Of a stretch of DNA of 37,197 nucleotides, positions 33,007 to 37,197 are shown in pieces. Position 1 is the stretch's first letter, and the number at the start of each line of letters is the position of its first letter. The notes beneath the pieces are model-generated. The model was not told where the DNA came from and made no database searches. It saw only the letters and a list, made by a program, of their open reading frames with translations. Made by a program: the position numbers and the translations under genes. Source of the stretch: JASMTM01 sp046483075 (GTDB lineage Bacteria; Thermotogota; Thermotogae; Petrotogales; Kosmotogaceae). The stretch lies in the NCBI GenBank assembly GCA_046483075.1, contig JAWODV010000080.1, forward strand, positions 1-37,197, written 5' to 3'.

Positions 33007-35730
33007 ATGAAAAAATACTTTGTTATTTCCGTTCTATTTGTTATTCTTTTTATCTTTGCTTCCTGTCCAGGATCTTTTAACAAACCGCCTCTGAAACCAT
33101 CATCTCCGATTCCTGATGATGAGGCAGAAAATCAACCTCAGGATATAACAGTATCGTGGGAGTGCTCTGACCCTGAAAATGACCCACTCAAATATGATAT
33201 TTACGTTGGCAAAGAAACTCTAGAAATCTTTGAAGCCGATCTTGAAGATAAGAACTGCTTTCTTTACGATTTAGAAGCACATACCCTTTACAAATGGAGA
33301 ATAGTTGCGAAAGACGATAAGGGCAACACAACAAAAGGTGATATCTGGAGCTTCACTACCAGAAATAACCCTCCTGAAGAGCCCTTTAACCCCGATCCTC
33401 CAGATGAAGCAACAAATGTTCCAACAGACACAGAACTTTCATGGGAATGTGTTGATCCAGATGGAGATCCTCTGCTATACAGTATTTACTTTGGCGAAGA
33501 CCCCCTTGCAGAAACAATTGTAGCTACCAGTTTTGAACAGAACGAATATGAGCCTGGTGGACTTTTAGAGGGAACAACATATTACTGGAAAATCGTTGTA
33601 AATGATGATTTTGGAGGAGAAGCAGTCGGCCCGATATGGTCATTTACAACATTAGAAGAAGGATATATAAACAATCCCCCTGTTGAACCTTTTGACCCTC
33701 AACCTGAAGACAAAGCTACAGATACATCTATTGAAACTAATTTAAAATGGGATTGTAGTGACCCGGATGGAGACTCCTTATTCTATGTTGTTTATTTTGG
33801 AACTGATCCAGAAGTTCTAACGACAATCGCTACGAGTTTTGAACAAAAAGAGTGTTGGCCAGGAACATTGAATTACGATACCACGTACTTCTGGAAGATA
33901 TATGTAGAGGACGGAAATGGAGGAGAGATAACAGGTCCATTGTGGTCATTTACGACCGAGCAGGAAGGTAATAACCCACCGGAGCAACCTTCTAATCCAA
34001 CACCTCCTGATGGATCAAGCAATATTTCAGTTGAAGCTGACCTGAGCTGGGATTGCAGTGATCCAGACGGAGATTCATTGATATACGATGTCTTCTTTGG
34101 AACAACAAATCCACCAACATTAGTTTCATTGGGTCAAACAGCAGATAATTATGATCCTGGCGTTCTTACCAAAGGAACAACATATTTTTGGAAAATAAAG
34201 GCTAGGGACGGAAAAGGAGGTCAGGCGGTTAGTCCTATATGGTCATTCCATACAGAAGAAGAAGGTAATAATCCACCCAGTCAGCCTACTGATTATTCAC
34301 CTGTGGATGGTTCGACGGATGTTTCTGTAAATACAACATTAAGCTGGAACTGCTCTGATCCTGATGGTGATTCATTGATATACGATGTTTTCTTTGGAAC
34401 AGTACATCCACCACCACTTGTTTCTTTAGGACAAATACCTACAACATATGATCCAGGGACACTGAATTACGAAACCGATTACTACTGGAAAATAAAAGCG
34501 AGGGATGGTAAAGGTGGTCAGACTGTAGGTCCTATAATCTCTTTCAAAACAATAGAAGATCATGTTGTCTTTGAAGAAGATTTTGAAACAGGTGATTTTA
34601 GTTCTCATAACTGGATTCGTGGTGGAAGCAAATTACCTATTGTGCAAAGCGCCGAGAGGTATGAAGGAGGTTATGCAGTTAAATTTGGAAATGCTGGATA
34701 TAGTTACCTGGAGATTACTTTAAATCTTTCAAGTGATTCGGCTATAAGTTTCTTCAGAAAAACGAGTTCATATCCAGAATTTGGAAAAATGAGTTTTTAT
34801 ATAGATAGTGACTTCGCTGGAGAATGGTATAACGATATTGACTGGAAAGAAGTTATTCGTGAGGTCCCTTCGGGAGTTCATAAGCTTAGATGGGAGTATT
34901 CAAATAATGCCACATTCACAGGACAGCCTGATTTCTTTGTATGGTTGGATTACATTAGGATTTTTGATGATTTAGATTTAGGTGCATTAGTGAATGTTCC
35001 GGATTCGGATTTGAAAGATGTAATGCGGTATTATCTTGGTAAAAATCCATCACCTTCACCAATTTATACAAAATATGAAGAAGAAAGCCCACTGATTCCA
35101 ACAAAATTAAACTACGACAGCACAAAAATACACGAAAAAGAATTGCTTGACATAACCGGTTTTAGAGCAAGCAATAAGAGTATATCTAACATAACTGGAC
35201 TTGAATATATGCATAACTTAAAATATCTGAGAATGAGTCATATTAATATCAGTGACTTAACACCTCTGGCAAATTTGACTGATTTAGAAGAAATCTTCCT
35301 CATAGATAGCCAGATAGTTGATATCACACCATTGCAAAATCTTACTAGAATGGAAATACTTGATCTTCATGGTAATAATGTCTCAAATCTTAGTCCATTA
35401 ATATATTTAACAGAATTATTTTATTTAGATCTTGATTATAATCAGGTAACCAATATTAATTCTCTGGTATATTTGACCAAATTAGTTGCTTTACACCTTG
35501 ATGGCAACCAAATAACAGACACTACCCCATTGCAAAATCTTACTAACTTGTGGAGTATCCATCTTGATAGCAATCAAATATCTGATATACAACCACTTGT
35601 AAACAACAGTGGTCTGGGATCAGGTGATTACTTGTATATCAGGAACAATAACCTTGACTTAACAACAGGCTCGGAAGACATGGAAAACATACAAATACTT
35701 CAGGAACGAGGCGTCACCGTATACTACTAA
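33007..35730 (+). CDS. Large lipoprotein: five fibronectin/Ig-like repeats, a jelly-roll-like domain and internalin-type LRRs
   Basis: A GTG at 32998 is in frame, but AAGGTGG lies just before the ATG at 33007, which also starts a standard signal ending in FASC, so I use that ATG (907 residues). Five modules of about 98 residues begin near 24, 118, 221, 321 and 420, each with NNPPxxPxxPxP, LSWxCSDPDGD and WSFTT. Units 4 and 5 are recent DNA duplicates (period 297 bases). Residues about 517-660 look like a carbohydrate- or MAM-type sandwich domain (FETGDFSSHNW to VWLDYIRIFDD). Residues about 660-907 are an internalin-like LRR domain (repeats with LTxLxxLxLxxNQIxDxxPL). The role is probably adhesion or polymer binding at the cell surface. 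It is convergent with the next gene, with 2 bases between stops. Confidence 0.87.
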   Translation: MKKYFVISVLFVILFIFASCPGSFNKPPLKPSSPIPDDEAENQPQDITVSWECSDPENDPLKYDIYVGKETLEIFEADLEDKNCFLYDLEAHTLYKWRIVAKDDKGNTTKGDIWSFTTRNNPPEEPFNPDPPDEATNVPTDTELSWECVDPDGDPLLYSIYFGEDPLAETIVATSFEQNEYEPGGLLEGTTYYWKIVVNDDFGGEAVGPIWSFTTLEEGYINNPPVEPFDPQPEDKATDTSIETNLKWDCSDPDGDSLFYVVYFGTDPEVLTTIATSFEQKECWPGTLNYDTTYFWKIYVEDGNGGEITGPLWSFTTEQEGNNPPEQPSNPTPPDGSSNISVEADLSWDCSDPDGDSLIYDVFFGTTNPPTLVSLGQTADNYDPGVLTKGTTYFWKIKARDGKGGQAVSPIWSFHTEEEGNNPPSQPTDYSPVDGSTDVSVNTTLSWNCSDPDGDSLIYDVFFGTVHPPPLVSLGQIPTTYDPGTLNYETDYYWKIKARDGKGGQTVGPIISFKTIEDHVVFEEDFETGDFSSHNWIRGGSKLPIVQSAERYEGGYAVKFGNAGYSYLEITLNLSSDSAISFFRKTSSYPEFGKMSFYIDSDFAGEWYNDIDWKEVIREVPSGVHKLRWEYSNNATFTGQPDFFVWLDYIRIFDDLDLGALVNVPDSDLKDVMRYYLGKNPSPSPIYTKYEEESPLIPTKLNYDSTKIHEKELLDITGFRASNKSISNITGLEYMHNLKYLRMSHINISDLTPLANLTDLEEIFLIDSQIVDITPLQNLTRMEILDLHGNNVSNLSPLIYLTELFYLDLDYNQVTNINSLVYLTKLVALHLDGNQITDTTPLQNLTNLWSIHLDSNQISDIQPLVNNSGLGSGDYLYIRNNNLDLTTGSEDMENIQILQERGVTVYY

Positions 35731-35732
35731 TT

Positions 35733-36623
35733 TCAAAAATGCTTTATATCAGTTCCGTCTATTGAACTTTCGATGGACGTTACTTTCAAATTGTTTTCAA
35801 CACACATAAAATACTCAAAAATGCTATTATAAAAATCTTCGGCGTTTTTAGTAGAGATTGCTACTTTGCAATCACCCATTCTTTGAGTGATATCTGTAAT
35901 TTGTTTTTTATGATCAAAAAAAGATGATTGTACAAGGTAGGTGTCATCTATAATTCTTTCTTTTAGAGCGTTTTCAAGTAAATATACTGAAAGTACTAGT
36001 AACCAGACAGGTGAAAGCGGCTCAATTTCAACTTCAAAAAATAGATTCGCAAAATCTTGAGATAGCGAAAATGATCTTTCTCTTTTTTGTCTTTTTTCAT
36101 TAACAACACCAGCTTTATAAAGTTTATCTAATTCTGTATAGACAGCTTTTTGATTAAGAAAGCGATCAATGGCTATTTCATTGGAATTTCCTTTTTCATG
36201 AGTTAAAAGATAATGAATAACTTCAGCCTTTGTGGAGAGTCCGAAAACAAGACGAAGTCGTAGAAGTATATTACAGGGTTTCAGAATATCTAATTTTCCA
36301 ATTGTTTTGTTTGAAAGATTAGAAGGAGTTCTTTTATTTTGAAAAGAAATACCATATAGTTTACTTAAACCTCGTTTCAACCTTTTCAATCTTACTTTGT
36401 TTACATAATTTGCATGGTATGATTGCCAGTCATTAGAGATCTTAAGTAAACGCGGTTCAAAACTATCAAAATAATTAGAAAAAACAATAGCGCTTTCAGG
36501 ATCACTATAAATAGGATACTCTCGTGAAACATTTATCCATGCCCCAAGTTCTTTCCAGGTATTCCAGAGGATGCTTGTTGCGCTATTAATAATTTGTTCC
36601 TTAAATTCTTTTGGCGACTTCAT
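35733..36623 (-). CDS. Unidentified 296-residue protein with winged-helix-like segment
   Basis: I do not recognise the family. Residues about 128-198 (GLSTKAEVIHYLLTHEKGNS, then a stretch with AVYTELDKLYKAGVVNEKR and SFSLS) have the helix-helix-recognition helix-wing pattern of winged-helix DNA-binding domains. Before it is a basic helical part (YVNKVRLKRLKRGLSKLYG); after it comes a hydrophobic helix-rich part. GAGGAGAT precedes the ATG by about 10 bases. Palindromes upstream (36706-36747) suggest autoregulation, as is common for regulators and antitoxins. The last 15 or so codons overlap the repeat word TCGATGGACGTTAC, so the C-terminus is partly encoded by repeat sequence. No partner gene is visible in the window. 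Confidence 0.6.
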   Translation of the reverse strand: MKSPKEFKEQIINSATSILWNTWKELGAWINVSREYPIYSDPESAIVFSNYFDSFEPRLLKISNDWQSYHANYVNKVRLKRLKRGLSKLYGISFQNKRTPSNLSNKTIGKLDILKPCNILLRLRLVFGLSTKAEVIHYLLTHEKGNSNEIAIDRFLNQKAVYTELDKLYKAGVVNEKRQKRERSFSLSQDFANLFFEVEIEPLSPVWLLVLSVYLLENALKERIIDDTYLVQSSFFDHKKQITDITQRMGDCKVAISTKNAEDFYNSIFEYFMCVENNLKVTSIESSIDGTDIKHF

Positions 36624-36705
36624 TAAAATCCTATCTCCTCAGAAGCGATTTTAGAACAAATCTATATCCCTCTAAAACATTATGTCTTTTATTTTAAAAT
36701 CATAA

Positions 36706-36747
36706 TTAGTATATCATATACTAAATATTAGTATATATAATACTTAA
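36706..36747 (-). promoter_or_regulatory. Palindromic operator region upstream of the winged-helix-like gene
   Basis: TTAGTATAT-C-ATATACTAA at 36706-36724 is a perfect 19-base palindrome. A third half-site, TTAGTATAT, lies in the adjacent imperfect palindrome at about 36728-36747. The region is AT-rich and sits about 85-125 bases before the minus-strand start at 36623, suitable for promoter control. Confidence 0.6.
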
Positions 36748-37197
36748 CTATCTTAACTTTTTGTTTTGTGAGTTTGTGTAAAAAGATTTTTTAAGATTCC
36801 ATTATCAAGGGTGGCCAGCTGTACCTAGCTGGGGGTGTTTTCTAAGCTGCTCAAAGAGAGGCGCTTGCTGATAAGCAACTATCAAGATCAAAAATTATTG
36901 TTTTTTACTAAACCCTATATCCGAGACCCTGGACCCGATTTTTTATGTTTTGACCGCGAAGCGCATATCCTGCTGTCCCTCAAGCAGCATATCCGATTGC
37001 TCCCCAAATCGCACATCAATGGTTTTAGAACTTTATCGTTTTCTAAAGCCCTTGCTCTGTCTGAGCTCCTTTTAGCGTAGCGACTTCAAGCGTCTTGCTT
37101 TACCAGATCAAGCCTCTCTCTTCGATCGTCAGATGGGTCATGCGTACAACCGACAACGTTTTCTTGTTTATTTTTATCGTCGATGGACGAAGCGTAA
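36748..37197. repeat. Repeat island F (runs to the window end)
   Basis: After a short AT-rich stretch it contains the two-hairpin element, a segment shared with 24590-24700 (around AAGATCAAAAATTATTG), the TCAGATGGGTCATGCG module at about 37040-37160, and a TCGTCGATGGACGAAGCG word at the end. An 81-codon frame at 36835-37080 is a by-product of the repeat. Confidence 0.8.
36796..36838 (+). repeat. Two-hairpin element, copy 8
   Basis: ATTCC lead, a decayed stem 1 kept partly by G-T pairs, and an intact stem 2 CCAGCT/AGCTGG identical to that of copy 2. The following 110 bases match those after copy 2, except that the 86-base tandem units are missing. Confidence 0.65.

Noticed and set aside
36835..37080. 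81-codon frame near the window end
   Set aside because: It consists of repeat-island sequence.

Overview
The window looks like a chromosomal segment of an anaerobic, fermentative, probably thermophilic bacterium. The best overall match I can suggest is Thermotogota, perhaps Kosmotogaceae; this is an inference from gene content, not from a marker gene. The clues are a neelaredoxin-type superoxide reductase next to rubredoxin, a two-subunit 2-oxoacid:ferredoxin oxidoreductase, a CUT2-type sugar ABC system with arabinose genes, an M29 aminopeptidase, an AT-rich genome and many TTG/GTG starts. No rRNA, tRNA, CRISPR array, prophage or intact insertion sequence was seen.

Layout. 1-498 is the 3' end of a RecB/Cas4-like PD-(D/E)XK nuclease. 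499-1239 is repeat island A. 1240-3729 is a lipoprotein with InlB-type B-repeats. 4016-4726 is an exported MsrA with a single cysteine. 4792-7884 (minus) is a redox block: korA (gamma-alpha fusion), korB, rubredoxin and superoxide reductase. 8201-14656 (plus) carries housekeeping-type genes: MFS transporter, ATP-type PEP carboxykinase, Na+/Ca2+ exchanger, alpha/beta hydrolase and a MEDS-HD-GYP protein. 14718-15815 (minus) is an M29 aminopeptidase. 16199-23985 (plus) is a compact L-arabinose operon: binding protein, ATPase, permease, araA, araD, LacI-type regulator and FGGY kinase. It is preceded by a palindrome overlapping the promoter and closed by a strong terminator.

From about 24 kb to the end the window is accessory in character. 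Large non-coding repeat islands (24.0-25.3, 27.2-27.7, 31.1-31.3, 32.1-32.9, 36.8-37.2 kb) alternate with unusual genes: an FGE-fold lipoprotein lacking the catalytic cysteines, a remnant of an RCC1-repeat gene, an overlapping three-gene operon, a nucleotidyltransferase/HEPN pair, a large fibronectin-like/leucine-rich-repeat lipoprotein, and an unidentified protein with a winged-helix-like segment that probably regulates itself.

The most interesting parts are two. (1) The operon at 27656-30832 encodes a corrinoid-binding protein, a UroD/MtaA-type methyltransferase with an altered zinc site, and a DUF1638-like/GAF-like/GGDEF diguanylate cyclase, with overlapping genes. It looks like a methyl-transfer or corrinoid-state sensor coupled to cyclic-di-GMP; a MEDS-HD-GYP phosphodiesterase-like protein lies elsewhere in the window. 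(2) The repeat islands contain a two-hairpin element in eight copies whose stems co-vary while the architecture stays constant, plus a composite inverted-repeat module that carries a transcription terminator in its middle, found twice at gene 3' ends.
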